Below, one piece after another: positions 41,775 through 52,588 of a DNA stretch of 64,000 bases. The first letter of the stretch is position 1. The number at the start of each line of letters is the position of its first letter. A model generated the notes under the pieces. It had not been told where the DNA came from and did not search any database. It saw only the letters and a list, made by a program, of their open reading frames with translations. The position numbers were made by a program, and so were the translations under genes. Source of the stretch: Firmicutes bacterium UBA4882 (GTDB taxonomy: Bacteria; Bacillota; UBA4882); assembly GCA_002399265.1 (NCBI GenBank), contig DHDG01000039.1, forward strand, positions 35,393 through 99,392. The letters run 5' to 3'.

Positions 41775-42512
41775 TTACGGGAACAGCACTCCCAAGACGC
41801 CAGCGGCAACGGCTAATACGATCGCGATAATGCTCCAGACACGAGCGTCTTTTTGCGCTTTTTCGGCATCTGCCTTGGCAGTTTCCAATTCGGAATTCAG
41901 CTGCGCTATTTCAGCGTCGTGTTTTTCATCCGCCGCTGCGGAATCCTCTGTAAGTGCGGCCACAGAATTCTCAAGAGCGGAAAGATCCGTTTCCATGCCT
42001 GTCAATTTTTGTTCTGCTTCGGTAACCCTGTTTTTGAGGGCGATGATTTCCTGCAAGGATTTGGCCATTTCATCCCGCACCTGACCGGTCTCTGTTTTCC
42101 AGGCTGCCATATCAGCACCCATCGCAGTGCGATCACGCTCGTATTGTGCGAGCGCTTCTTCCAGATTTTTTGTGCGCAAAGAAAGAGCTACTAGTTCTTG
42201 CCGAAATTCACCAGTTAGCCGGCGCATCAGATCAGCGTCTTCCTGATTCATGCTAATGGAACCCGCCACTGAGTCACCGAGCAGTCTTGAGACAACCACG
42301 GCCAACGTGAAACGATCGACCGGTTGGTTCCCCCTGAAAGTATTGTCAGCGTATAATCCTAAGTACCCTTCTGAAACAAGCTTTTTCACGGCCTGGTACG
42401 CCCAATGGTTTGACTGGACATCCGCAATCTGCGGATCAGCCGCTGACGCGACAGCAGCTGTCGAAACTGCCAGGGTGAGTGCCAGTATGAGAGCGATCGA
42501 CAAACGTTTCAT
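41775..42512 (-). CDS. SLH-domain / coiled-coil protein with C-terminal membrane helix (outer-membrane tether candidate)
   Basis: 245 residues from ATG 42512 (after GGAGG). Signal peptide MKRLSIALILALTLAVS...ASA, one SLH domain (DVQSNHWAYQAVKKLVSEGY ... FRGNQPVDRFTLAVVVSRLL), then about 120 residues of heptad-like coiled coil (for example VTEAEQKLTGMETDLSALEN), and a final hydrophobic helix WSIIAIVLAVAAGVLGVLF. SLH domains bind the cell wall. In diderms such as Thermotoga (Omp-alpha) and Negativicutes (OmpM), an N-terminal SLH plus coil links peptidoglycan to an outer-membrane anchor. Here the anchor is a helix, not a barrel. 85 bases downstream of the large exported protein. Confidence 0.82.
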   Translation of the reverse strand: MKRLSIALILALTLAVSTAAVASAADPQIADVQSNHWAYQAVKKLVSEGYLGLYADNTFRGNQPVDRFTLAVVVSRLLGDSVAGSISMNQEDADLMRRLTGEFRQELVALSLRTKNLEEALAQYERDRTAMGADMAAWKTETGQVRDEMAKSLQEIIALKNRVTEAEQKLTGMETDLSALENSVAALTEDSAAADEKHDAEIAQLNSELETAKADAEKAQKDARVWSIIAIVLAVAAGVLGVLFP

Positions 42513-42597
42513 GCCCGTACCTCCTGCCTTTTTATTCAATCTTATTTGGCATGCCGCCACTGACTGCTATGGCGCAATCAGCTTATGGCGCAACCTA

Positions 42598-44580
42598 CTA
42601 TTGATCCTTATTCTCGCTGACTGCGGTGACTGGCACAGGTTTTCCAGACGGATCCAGCAAGCGCAGAACGGCACTCTGCATGGCCAGCGGACCGTTACCG
42701 CCGGACTTTCTCCTGACCCAAACCGTGGCAAAATTCTCAAACTGTTTGCCTGTCGCTGTGGAACGGGTAGCTTCCAGCAACACCGCGTTCCCTTCCATGA
42801 CAGGCTCTCTCAGCCAAGATAAAACTTTGCCGTCTTGCACCATAAACCCGCCTCTTTGAACAGCCAGCAGTTCTGTATCCGAATCAAAAGTTACCCGCAG
42901 CGCGAGCTGGGACGCTTCTGGCAGATTGACCAGGTCAATATCCACTTGGTACCATCCTGGCCGTTCCGTGACCGGTGCAGAAACGCTCCTTATCTGACGA
43001 GGTAAATCAGGCCATTGAATCGCATTGGACCCAGAAATTACCTTGTTTTCATTACATCCCGTCAAGATCTTGAACCCGGTAGAACCTACCCCACCCGAAG
43101 AAACAACGGACCAGCGTACCAACACTTCAGTGCCGGGGGCAAGTTTGCCAATATAGCGGCGTGACGACTCTCCAGGGGCCAGTTCAATGCCGTTACCCGG
43201 AGCCAGCTCAGCCCAGGTATCAGTTGCAACATCTCCGCCATCATTGGAGACAATCGCCTGCACTGCCACAGGATACGGTTCATATCGTCCCGTGACTGAT
43301 TTAACCATAGGCGGGTCCAAGACCGTCAATCCCAGTTTGGGAGGGGCAATCAGCTTGATTTTGCGTTCGACGATGACCGGGTCACTTTCAAAGGCGTGAC
43401 CGCGAACATTAATGGTTGCTGTCCCGGAGCCTACCGCTGTGAAAGTCCAAGCGGCTTGACGCGTTTCGCCCGGCTTTAGTGACCCAATATCTACTTTAAT
43501 GGGGTTCAAAAGCCGCAATGAATTGGGAACGTCAATAGTCAGTGATACGTCACGTGCTACACCTTCACCGCGGTTTTCCAGATAGGCTAATACAATGTAC
43601 TGCTCGGTAGTTCCCGACTGAACAGACGCCGGCGCGGTGACACCCAGTGTCAACTCGCCCTTAGAAATGGTGACGCCACCCAGGCCATAATATGTTACCC
43701 GTGACAGAGCGGCTCCGGGAGGTAAATCCGTTGCATCCCACATTAGAGCTACGGCACTATCATATTCAAATTCACCAACTCTGGTAAAGTCTCTGCCCGC
43801 AATCAAGACGGGGTTCCATGGCTGATCCGCAAAGGTGCCCCAGTTGGAAAAGAAAAGACGATCAGGGGTGGTCAGCTCACCGCCGGCAAGTGTCCCCTGG
43901 GCGATGACTTTGGGCTCTTCCAGAGAATCAAAAGCCTGCCAGTATGACTGGATAGTTGAGCCCTGCGCGCCATAATCCGTAAGGATCTGTTTCTCGCCCA
44001 TACGGAACGGAGCACCGTCATTTTCCCCAAGCATGGCGTCAATGCAAACCCGCAAACCGACTGAATGGTAGACTTGTCCTCTGTTCACCATGGTATACGC
44101 AATTCTGGCGGTATCCGGCAACCCGGTAGTTGGCCCGTCAACAATCGAGATGTATTGCGTTACTTCCAGATCACCATAGCGCCACGCCGTGACAATTGCC
44201 CCGTCGCGCACTTCCGGTTTTTGAATCATCAGGCCGGTGGCCAACCCCTCGCCGGCACGCTTTGATACCGGACCGCCAAACGCGAACAATAAGCCGTTCA
44301 TATTAATCGTGGTATAAGAGGTCCAGGGAAGAGGGCGGCCATAAATCAAAGGCTGGTTATCGTCGTCATCACGTTCAGGATCTCCGCCTGTTACATCAAC
44401 CGCAAAACGGCCGCGCCCATCCGCGGTATTATTGACAAAAACCTTGATATATTCGTTTTCAATTGTCACCAAGGACTGGTCTTCCGCAGAAACCAGCGCA
44501 CCCAATAAAAAGGCGACCGCAATTACGGCTGTCCAAAGCAGGGTAAATGAAGTATACTTCTTCGCGTGTCTCATTCTCAT
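42598..44580 (-). CDS. Large exported multidomain protein (CARDB/NEW3-like and cohesin-like domains)
   Basis: 660 residues from ATG 44580, which overlaps the tonB stop (ATGA); an in-frame start 120 bases earlier lies within tonB. Signal peptide (FTLLWTAVIAVAFLLGALVSA). Residues ~35-290 form a beta-rich part I cannot name. Then two Ig-like CARDB/NEW3-type domains (VQSGTTEQYIVLAYLENRGEGV ... LKPGETRQAAWTF, and VQAIVSNDGGDVATDT). The C-terminal ~130 residues resemble a cohesin-type fold (YQVDIDLVNLPEASQ, LRVTFDSDTELLAV, VLLEATRS). No C-terminal anchor. Probably extracytoplasmic partner of the ExbBD-TonB module. Confidence 0.65.
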   Translation of the reverse strand: MRMRHAKKYTSFTLLWTAVIAVAFLLGALVSAEDQSLVTIENEYIKVFVNNTADGRGRFAVDVTGGDPERDDDDNQPLIYGRPLPWTSYTTINMNGLLFAFGGPVSKRAGEGLATGLMIQKPEVRDGAIVTAWRYGDLEVTQYISIVDGPTTGLPDTARIAYTMVNRGQVYHSVGLRVCIDAMLGENDGAPFRMGEKQILTDYGAQGSTIQSYWQAFDSLEEPKVIAQGTLAGGELTTPDRLFFSNWGTFADQPWNPVLIAGRDFTRVGEFEYDSAVALMWDATDLPPGAALSRVTYYGLGGVTISKGELTLGVTAPASVQSGTTEQYIVLAYLENRGEGVARDVSLTIDVPNSLRLLNPIKVDIGSLKPGETRQAAWTFTAVGSGTATINVRGHAFESDPVIVERKIKLIAPPKLGLTVLDPPMVKSVTGRYEPYPVAVQAIVSNDGGDVATDTWAELAPGNGIELAPGESSRRYIGKLAPGTEVLVRWSVVSSGGVGSTGFKILTGCNENKVISGSNAIQWPDLPRQIRSVSAPVTERPGWYQVDIDLVNLPEASQLALRVTFDSDTELLAVQRGGFMVQDGKVLSWLREPVMEGNAVLLEATRSTATGKQFENFATVWVRRKSGGNGPLAMQSAVLRLLDPSGKPVPVTAVSENKDQ

Positions 44581-45320
44581 GGCTGCGCTTCGCTCCTTTC
44601 CCACTGCTCGCTGCCCTGAAAAACAACTTTGACTTCGCCGCTGCGGAAAATGAGGGCGATCTTTATTTTCACAGGGAATGCCGGACGCGTATATTGCCAT
44701 GCCTCTTTCAGAGCACGCAGTGAATAGGAATCCAGCCTTTGATCACCGGAAGCTGATAGCAGTACCACCTGAATCTCACCTTCCGGAGTCAACCTGACCT
44801 CTGTCAATACTTCTCCTTCTGAGCCTTCGTTCTGAGCATTTTTAGGATAAGTCACCGGTTGACTGAGAACAAAGCCTTCCCCACTGCCGAGTCCCAGTCC
44901 CTTGTTTCCGCCTTGCGATGCACCGTTATTGCCGGCGCCCGATCCAGGCGAGCCAGGCGATGAATCAGACGGCACCGGCGGCACTGTGGAGCTATCTTGG
45001 GGCAATGTTTTGATCGGTTCATTAGTCTTGGGCTGCTGGGCGGTTTTTATTGGCGGGGATTCCTTTGGAGGTGGTTCTTTTTGCTGCGGCCGTTGTTGCT
45101 GTTCTTGAGCAGCTTCATTGACATTAATCTGCACAGCAGCAGTTTGCTCGGCGCGGCCGTCAGAAATCGTTGGACCCAGTTCGACAAAGCCGACCTCCAA
45201 AACTTCCATGCCGTTGCCTGCGGAAAGTCCTCCGCCAGGTACTGACGCCAACAGCAATAAGACTACATGCAGGATCAGTGATATGGTCCAGGAAATACCT
45301 TTACGCCAACCTGCGCTCAT
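44577..45320 (-). CDS. TonB-like energy transducer
   Basis: About 247 residues. N-terminal membrane anchor (ISWTISLILHVVLLLLASV), a long Pro/Gln/Lys/Glu-rich spacer (QQQRPQQKEPPPKESPP), a Gly/Ser-rich stretch, and a C-terminal TonB-type domain (GEVLTEVRLTPEGEIQVV, then LDSYSLRALKEAWQYTRPA). It should carry proton-motive energy from ExbB-ExbD across the periplasm. The start overlaps the exbD stop. No TonB-dependent receptor is in the window; an unidentified outer-membrane partner is implied. Confidence 0.85.
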   Translation of the reverse strand: MSAGWRKGISWTISLILHVVLLLLASVPGGGLSAGNGMEVLEVGFVELGPTISDGRAEQTAAVQINVNEAAQEQQQRPQQKEPPPKESPPIKTAQQPKTNEPIKTLPQDSSTVPPVPSDSSPGSPGSGAGNNGASQGGNKGLGLGSGEGFVLSQPVTYPKNAQNEGSEGEVLTEVRLTPEGEIQVVLLSASGDQRLDSYSLRALKEAWQYTRPAFPVKIKIALIFRSGEVKVVFQGSEQWERSEAQP

Positions 45321-45748
45321 CAATCAATCACCCCGTCATCGGAGGGACCTTGATCCACGCGGCGTACACCCAGCGCAGGTCTTTCTGCTCCTCCCTCCCT
45401 AATCAGGTCCAGAGCGGCCACCAGGTCTTCGTATGCCACTTTGCGATCCGGATACAAGACTACTTGCATCTGCGGGTTATCGATCAATGATTGCGTAACC
45501 CGCGCGGAGACTTCCGCAGCAGGAATCCGCAGACCTTCGATGAAATATTGCCCCTCGGTATCAAGCGCCACAACCAATTGCTCAATCTCAGCGACCGGGG
45601 CAGTGCTTGAGTCTGGAAGAGAAACCGGAATGGAAGCTGCTCCATTATCAAAAGTACCATAGATCACGAAAAAGAAGACCAGCATTACCATTACATCGAT
45701 CAGAGGTACAATGTCAACCCTGGCTTTACGCTTCCAGTATCGAGCCAT
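45320..45748 (-). CDS. exbD: ExbD/TolR-type biopolymer transport protein
   Basis: 142 residues. One N-terminal helix with the proton-path Asp in VDIVPLIDVMVMLVFFFVIY, then a periplasmic domain ending in KVAYEDLVAALDLIREGG-like sequence typical of ExbD. It overlaps exbB upstream and tonB downstream. Confidence 0.93.
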   Translation of the reverse strand: MARYWKRKARVDIVPLIDVMVMLVFFFVIYGTFDNGAASIPVSLPDSSTAPVAEIEQLVVALDTEGQYFIEGLRIPAAEVSARVTQSLIDNPQMQVVLYPDRKVAYEDLVAALDLIREGGAERPALGVRRVDQGPSDDGVID

Positions 45749-46364
45749 GGTTACCCCTCCGATCTTTTAACATTGCCGAGAAATCAATTGTCTCACGTTC
45801 CAGCATCTCGGCGACGGATTCAGCGCGATGCACAAAATAGTTCATGGCCACCAGTGTAGGAATCGCAATAATTAATCCTGATGCAGTAGTAATCAGCGCT
45901 TCAGCAATACCCAAGCCAACCGATTCCATCCTGGCCATCGCCGAGGCTGCGCCAAGCAAGCGGAAAGTATTGAGAATGCCAGTAACAGTACCCAACAGTC
46001 CCAGAAGGGGCGCTGCCGTTACGATTGTGTCCAGAATGGAGAGCCCCGAAAATAACTTTTTTCTTTCCAGACTGGCGGCCGCTTGCATTTCAAGCTCAGC
46101 ATTTTCAGGATTTGCCGCTGCCAGGCCATTTGATAAAACCCGCATTACTGGACCGTCCGAATCGTTAAACAGTAGAACCGCTTCATTGGTAGCACCGGCG
46201 GCAATCAGCTTCCGGGCTGCTCTGAGACGATCCGATAATCCATTTTCCGTTTTGCGCAGCCGGACAAAAAAGATGATCCTTTCTACTATCACCGCCAGAG
46301 CCGTGACAGAACACAGCAACAGAGGATACATAACGGGCCCGCCTTTGGAAATTATTGTGAACAT
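45726..46364 (-). CDS. exbB: ExbB/TolQ/MotA-type proton channel protein
   Basis: 212 residues, three membrane helices: MYPLLLCSVTALAVIVERII, then LSILDTIVTAAPLLGLLGTVTGIL (the conserved TAAPLLGLLGTVTG channel motif), and IAEALITTASGLIIAIPTLV. First gene of the exbBD-tonB operon; overlaps exbD by 23 bases. Confidence 0.95.
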   Translation of the reverse strand: MFTIISKGGPVMYPLLLCSVTALAVIVERIIFFVRLRKTENGLSDRLRAARKLIAAGATNEAVLLFNDSDGPVMRVLSNGLAAANPENAELEMQAAASLERKKLFSGLSILDTIVTAAPLLGLLGTVTGILNTFRLLGAASAMARMESVGLGIAEALITTASGLIIAIPTLVAMNYFVHRAESVAEMLERETIDFSAMLKDRRGNHGSILEA

Positions 46365-46609
46365 AGAAATTCCTCCTTACTGTTTTAGGGTCTTTTCACT
46401 GGCGCACACATCTAAAAAGCAATCCATTTCCTGAATCCTTTTCACAAACGCACTTCTTTTTATTTCTTTTCCAGGGACTCCTATTCCTGCCCAGAAAATA
46501 TTTAAGAAGATATGCAAAAACTGGAAACACCAAAAAGGCTATCCGATGCTGAATAGCCTTTTTGCACACATGCCTGGACGCGCTGCAGTGTGCAGCGCCA
46601 TGTCCGAAA
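46365..46609. other. Intergenic region deoC / exbB
   Basis: About 245 bases ahead of exbB and after deoC (both minus). It contains the terminator listed at 46532-46563 and a second hairpin CGCTGCA / TGCAGCG near 46579-46596. T-rich tracts on the minus strand end near the exbB start; no consensus promoter could be fixed. Confidence 0.5.
46532..46563. terminator. Terminator between deoC and exbB
   Basis: Perfect 11-bp stem AAAAAGGCTAT / ATAGCCTTTTT, A/T ends on both sides, so it can work in both directions. It separates the purine-end genes from exbB. Confidence 0.88.
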
Positions 46610-47293
46610 CTAATATGAACTCTGCCCAGCCGATCCAGTGACGACCGCGACACCGGCACTCAGACCGAGACGACTGGCACCGGCTTCCACCATTCGCAAC
46701 GCCGTTTCGCGATCTCTGATTCCGCCGGAGGCCTTCACGCCAATCTCTGAACCCACCATGGCCCGCATCAGCTTCACATCTTCAACGGTGGCACCACCGC
46801 GACTGAACCCAGTTGATGTCTTGACGAAATTGGCACCAGCTTCCACTGCGATTTTGCAGGCGGTTTTCTTCTCTTCATCAGTTAATAATGCGGTTTCAAT
46901 AATCACCTTAACCAAACGTCCGCCGGACGCATCCACAACGGCGGCGATATCGCGGTGCACTTCCTGATAAAGCCCAGATTTCAGTGCGCCAATTCGTATC
47001 ACCATATCAAGCTCATCGGCTCCCATGGCAGCTGCATCTCTAGCTTCGGCGGCTTTGGCAAAAGCAGACGTAGCCCCCAGGGGAAATCCAATAACAGTAC
47101 AGACTTTGACCGGCGATCCAGCCAGTTCCTGCTTAGCCAGCGGTACAAAGACCGGATTCACGCAAACCGAACAGAACTGATATTCCCGTGCTTCCTGACA
47201 GAGCTTCCGGATGTCTGCAGGCGTAGCCTCCGGTTTTAAAAGAGTATGATCAATTATGCCAGCCAGTTCTTTGTCAAAATAACTATTTGCCAT
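46610..47293 (-). CDS. deoC: Deoxyribose-phosphate aldolase (in frame with upstream YczE-like gene)
   Basis: Splits 2-deoxyribose-5-phosphate into glyceraldehyde-3-phosphate and acetaldehyde. 227 residues from ATG 47293. [15 protein letters not shown], then [19 protein letters not shown], and the Schiff-base Lys in FVKTSTGFS. The ATG has its own near-perfect site (AAAAGGAGG, seven bases upstream). However, no stop codon separates it from the YczE-like frame, which runs straight into it, so a 430-residue fusion and a free DeoC could both be made. Confidence 0.93.
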   Translation of the reverse strand: MANSYFDKELAGIIDHTLLKPEATPADIRKLCQEAREYQFCSVCVNPVFVPLAKQELAGSPVKVCTVIGFPLGATSAFAKAAEARDAAAMGADELDMVIRIGALKSGLYQEVHRDIAAVVDASGGRLVKVIIETALLTDEEKKTACKIAVEAGANFVKTSTGFSRGGATVEDVKLMRAMVGSEIGVKASGGIRDRETALRMVEAGASRLGLSAGVAVVTGSAGQSSY

Positions 47294-47899
47294 TGGCAGT
47301 TCCTCCTTTTTGCATCGCTGCATAATATTCAGTGCCAGTTGTACAGCAGGTCCGACACCTGCAATGCCAATAATTGACCCGATTCCTACCGGACCCCCCA
47401 GGATATATCCCAGCACGGCTGCAAAGACGTCCAATAGTATCCGCACTAACCCAGGCTTAATTTTCAATTTTTCGCTGATCCCGACCATAGCGAGTTCAAT
47501 GGGACCCTCGCCGAGATTACCGCTGATATAGATTGCTGAGCCAAAGCCGATCGCAAAAACCGCAATCACGATAAAAAGGATTTGCAGATGAATGATACCG
47601 CCAACCTCAGGTAATATTCCCAGCAGACAGTCCAGTATCAGGCCTACCAAAAAAAAGTTGGCCAGTGTGGCAAGCCCCGGCTTTCTCTTCAGAATCAGCA
47701 AACAAAAGACAATCAACAGAAGACCAACAATTTGAGAGGCTCTCCCGGGAGTAATCCCTGCCGCCTTAGACAGTCCCAGAGTCAGGATTGTCCAAGGATC
47801 AACTCCCAATTCCGCCCTGACATATAACGCGATGCCAAATCCAATTAGAGCAATACCGACTAAAACGGTTAGCCCGCGCCAAAAGCAATTTTTTAGCAG
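47294..47899 (-). CDS. YczE/YitT-like membrane protein, open into deoC
   Basis: About 202 residues with five or six membrane helices, e.g. [58 protein letters not shown] and a glycine-rich last part ([20 protein letters not shown]). [19 protein letters not shown] is the family's typical first-loop block. No ATG/GTG/TTG start fits; a CTG at 47899 lies nine bases after AAAGGAG, just past the purD stop, and is my best guess. The reading frame has no stop and continues into deoC. Role: possible membrane transporter or regulator, unproven. Confidence 0.72.
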
Positions 47900-47915
47900 T
47901 TGAGGAGACTCCTTT

Positions 47916-49217
47916 CTAACGGGCAATATCTTTGCGATAGACCATGCCGTCGAAATGAACGTGTGCGAGGCCTTGATACGCCAAGTCAGCCGCCTGCGCC
48001 ACGCCAGCGTCGGATTGCGCCACCACATTCAGAACTCTTCCGCCAGCGGTTACCAGACCATCAGGACTGTCGGCCGTGCCAGCGTGAAAGATCTGACACC
48101 CCAATGCTTCCGCTTCCGACAGGCCTGTGATAATTTTACCGCTTCGATACTTTCCCGGATAACCTTGGGACGCCGCAACCACACATACAGATGATCTATT
48201 TTCCCATTGCAGCGCTTTTCCTGCAAGCTTTTTCATGACAGCCGCCCATAAAATTTCCGCCAGATCCGTCTGCAGCAGAGGCAGCAAGGCTTGTGTTTCT
48301 GGATCACCAAAACGAGCATTAAATTCGACAACTTTAGGTCCATCTCCTGTCAGCATTAACCCGGCATAGAGCAGACCTGTGAACGGCCGTCCCATTTCCG
48401 CCAAGGTTTTCAGAACTGGATCAATAATTGAGTTCTTCACCAACTCTGCCAAATTGTCCGGCGCATCAGCAACTGGGGCAAACGCGCCCATCCCTCCGGT
48501 ATTGGCACCGGTATTCCCTTCGCCAATTGCTTTATGATCACGTGCCGGAATCATGATTACCGAATCAGTGCCACTGCAGACTGCAAAAACAGAAGCTTCT
48601 TTGCCTGCCATAAACTCTTCAATTAAGACACAGTTATCCCCGGAAGATTGTGCCTTGGACGATTGCAGCCCGCCAGGATGCTCTTCGCAACATTGTGGCA
48701 AGAATTCGCAGATGGTCTCCTCAGCTTCGCTTAGGCTATGACAGATCCGCACCCCTTTTCCGGCAGCCAAGTTGTTCATCTTAAGCACTACAGGAAAATT
48801 GGCCGAAGAAAGGGAGCGCAAACCCGTTTTTCTATCGTGAACCTCCTGATAAGTGGCAGTCGGCACTTTCGCCTTGCGCATTACCTGCTTGGCGAAGACT
48901 TTACTGGTCTCGATTTCAGCGGCGGCTGCGGATGGACCAAAGGCAGGAATACCAGCTCTGGTGAGCATGTCAGACAGACCGGCCGCCAAATATATTTCCG
49001 GACCGATTACAACTAAATCGGGCCGTGCATTGACAGCCCAATCATAGATCGCGCCGGCACTCAAGTCACCAGGCCGAACATTTTCGGCGTATCTGGCTGT
49101 CCCGGGATTGCCCGGTGCGCAATATAGCTTTTTTACCAATGGACTGCGGGATAACTTCCAACAGAGAGCATCCTCTCTGGCTCCGCTTCCGACAATTAGA
49201 ATTTTCATTGTGCTCAT
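47916..49217 (-). CDS. purD: Phosphoribosylamine-glycine ligase
   Basis: Second step of de novo purine synthesis (GAR synthetase), ATP-grasp fold. Starts [20 protein letters not shown]; the usual GGREHA is changed to GAREDA. Central ATP-grasp features include [14 protein letters not shown] and the Gly-rich [12 protein letters not shown], and [14 protein letters not shown] binds metal/ATP. 433 residues, full length. Last gene of the pur cluster, before the YczE-like gene. Confidence 0.95.
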   Translation of the reverse strand: MSTMKILIVGSGAREDALCWKLSRSPLVKKLYCAPGNPGTARYAENVRPGDLSAGAIYDWAVNARPDLVVIGPEIYLAAGLSDMLTRAGIPAFGPSAAAAEIETSKVFAKQVMRKAKVPTATYQEVHDRKTGLRSLSSANFPVVLKMNNLAAGKGVRICHSLSEAEETICEFLPQCCEEHPGGLQSSKAQSSGDNCVLIEEFMAGKEASVFAVCSGTDSVIMIPARDHKAIGEGNTGANTGGMGAFAPVADAPDNLAELVKNSIIDPVLKTLAEMGRPFTGLLYAGLMLTGDGPKVVEFNARFGDPETQALLPLLQTDLAEILWAAVMKKLAGKALQWENRSSVCVVAASQGYPGKYRSGKIITGLSEAEALGCQIFHAGTADSPDGLVTAGGRVLNVVAQSDAGVAQAADLAYQGLAHVHFDGMVYRKDIAR

Positions 49218-49286
49218 GCTATGCTACCTCCTGCTGATGGGCAATCATGCTGCCCGGTAATATCACGCCCGTCTCTCCAGTAATCT

Positions 49287-50930
<1,644 letters not shown>

Positions 50931-50955
50931 GTGATGTCCCTCCTAATCCATCTCC

Positions 50956-51561
50956 CTAATCCAAGATGCGCACTTTACGGCCTTCAATTTGCAGCCGTCC
51001 TTGCGCAAACAGACTGACTGCCAAAGGAAACAGTCGGTGTTCGACCTGCAGCACCCGGGCAGCCAGATTATCCTCGTCATCATCTGGAAGAACCGGAACC
51101 GCCTCCTGCAAAATAACCGGACCGCTGTCGATTCCGCCATCCACAAAGTGCACAGTACACCCGCTAATCTTGGCACCGTAGCGCAGTACATCCCGATGCG
51201 GATGGGCACCGGGAAACGCAGGCAGCAAAGCAGGATGAATGTTCATGATTTTTCCCTGATAGCGCTCCAGAAAATGTCCTCTCAACAAATACATAAAACC
51301 CGCCGTCAAGACCAGATCCGGATTGTAAGGCGCGATCAGTTCCGCCATGGCATCACCATATAAGTCCGGATTGGAATCCGGCTTTCTGGATATTATCGCG
51401 ACCGGAATATTGTTTTCTTTGGCATACAATAGGCCCGGAACTTCTGGAGCACTACTAACAACGGCCACGATGCTGCCGTCGATTTGCCCCGCTGCAATGG
51501 CGTCGATAATCGCTTTCAGGTTGCTGCCTCTGCCTGATATCAAGACTACTATGCGAATCAA
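50956..51561 (-). CDS. purN: Phosphoribosylglycinamide formyltransferase (folate-dependent)
   Basis: GART, third step. VLISGRGSNLKAIIDA, then MNIHPALLPAFPGAH with the catalytic Asn-His pair, and GCTVHFVDGGIDSGPVILQ with Asp. 201 residues. Four bases after the purM stop. Confidence 0.96.
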   Translation of the reverse strand: MIRIVVLISGRGSNLKAIIDAIAAGQIDGSIVAVVSSAPEVPGLLYAKENNIPVAIISRKPDSNPDLYGDAMAELIAPYNPDLVLTAGFMYLLRGHFLERYQGKIMNIHPALLPAFPGAHPHRDVLRYGAKISGCTVHFVDGGIDSGPVILQEAVPVLPDDDEDNLAARVLQVEHRLFPLAVSLFAQGRLQIEGRKVRILD

Positions 51562-51565
51562 ACAA

Positions 51566-52588
51566 TCACTTCCTATAGGTCACTCCCGGAAGATCGGTAA
51601 TCTCACCGACTACCCAGGCGTTGATTCCCGCTTCTGCCAGGAATGAGACCGCCTTCACGGCCTGTTTCTCCGGCACAACAGCGACCATTCCCAGACCCAT
51701 ATTAAATGTGCGGAACATTTCCGCCTCGTCTACGCCAGCGGTATTAGCCAAAAATCCGAAAATTGGGGGTACTGGCCAAGAGGACAAATTAAAGACCGCC
51801 CCGTTACCCTCCGGCAGAATTCTGGGCACATTTTCGGTTAGGCCGCCGCCGGTAATATGAGCCAATCCGCGAACCTCCACCTCTTTGATCAGACCCAAAA
51901 CAGGTTTGACATAAATCTGAGTCGGCGTAAGCAGTACTTCTCCCAGAGGTTTACGGAAACCAGCGACATAGTCCTCATAGGACAGCCGATGGTCTTTCAT
52001 GATCTTGCGTACCAATGAAAAGCCATTACTATGTACACCGGTGGAAGCCATACCGATTATGGCGTCCCCTTTTTGGATAGAACGGCCGTCAATGATCTGA
52101 TCATGTTCCACCACGCCGACAGAAAAGCCAGCAATGTCGCATGAGCCAGCCTCCATATGACCGGGGTGTTCGGCAGTCTCTCCGCCAATCAGCGAACAGC
52201 CTGCCTGACGGCAACCTTCCGCCACGCCCGCGATCACGGCCGCCCCAACATTGACGTCCAGTTTGCCGGTCACGAAATAGTCCAGAAAGAAGAGCGGTTC
52301 CGCTCCCACCACCACCAAGTCATTGACACACATTGCTACCGCGTCTATACCAATCGTATCATGCTTATCCATAAACTGGGATATCATTACTTTAGTGCCG
52401 GCACCGTCTGTTGAGGAAACCAGCACCGGGCGCCGATAACCGCCAGGTAGGTCACACAAAGCTCCAAAGCCGCCAATGCTGGAGAGTACTTCTGGCCTGC
52501 GGGTTGAGGCGGTGTAAGGCGCGATTCTGCGCACAAATTCATTTCCGGCATCAATGTTGACACCTGAATCCCGGTAAGTTAAAGACAT
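51566..52588 (-). CDS. purM: Phosphoribosylformylglycinamidine cyclo-ligase
   Basis: AIR synthetase, ATP-dependent ring closure. [40 protein letters not shown]-type ATP segment (DGAGTK), VNDLVVVGAEPLFFLDY, and GGETAEHPG. 340 residues; overlaps purF by 10 bases. Confidence 0.96.
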   Translation of the reverse strand: MSLTYRDSGVNIDAGNEFVRRIAPYTASTRRPEVLSSIGGFGALCDLPGGYRRPVLVSSTDGAGTKVMISQFMDKHDTIGIDAVAMCVNDLVVVGAEPLFFLDYFVTGKLDVNVGAAVIAGVAEGCRQAGCSLIGGETAEHPGHMEAGSCDIAGFSVGVVEHDQIIDGRSIQKGDAIIGMASTGVHSNGFSLVRKIMKDHRLSYEDYVAGFRKPLGEVLLTPTQIYVKPVLGLIKEVEVRGLAHITGGGLTENVPRILPEGNGAVFNLSSWPVPPIFGFLANTAGVDEAEMFRTFNMGLGMVAVVPEKQAVKAVSFLAEAGINAWVVGEITDLPGVTYRK

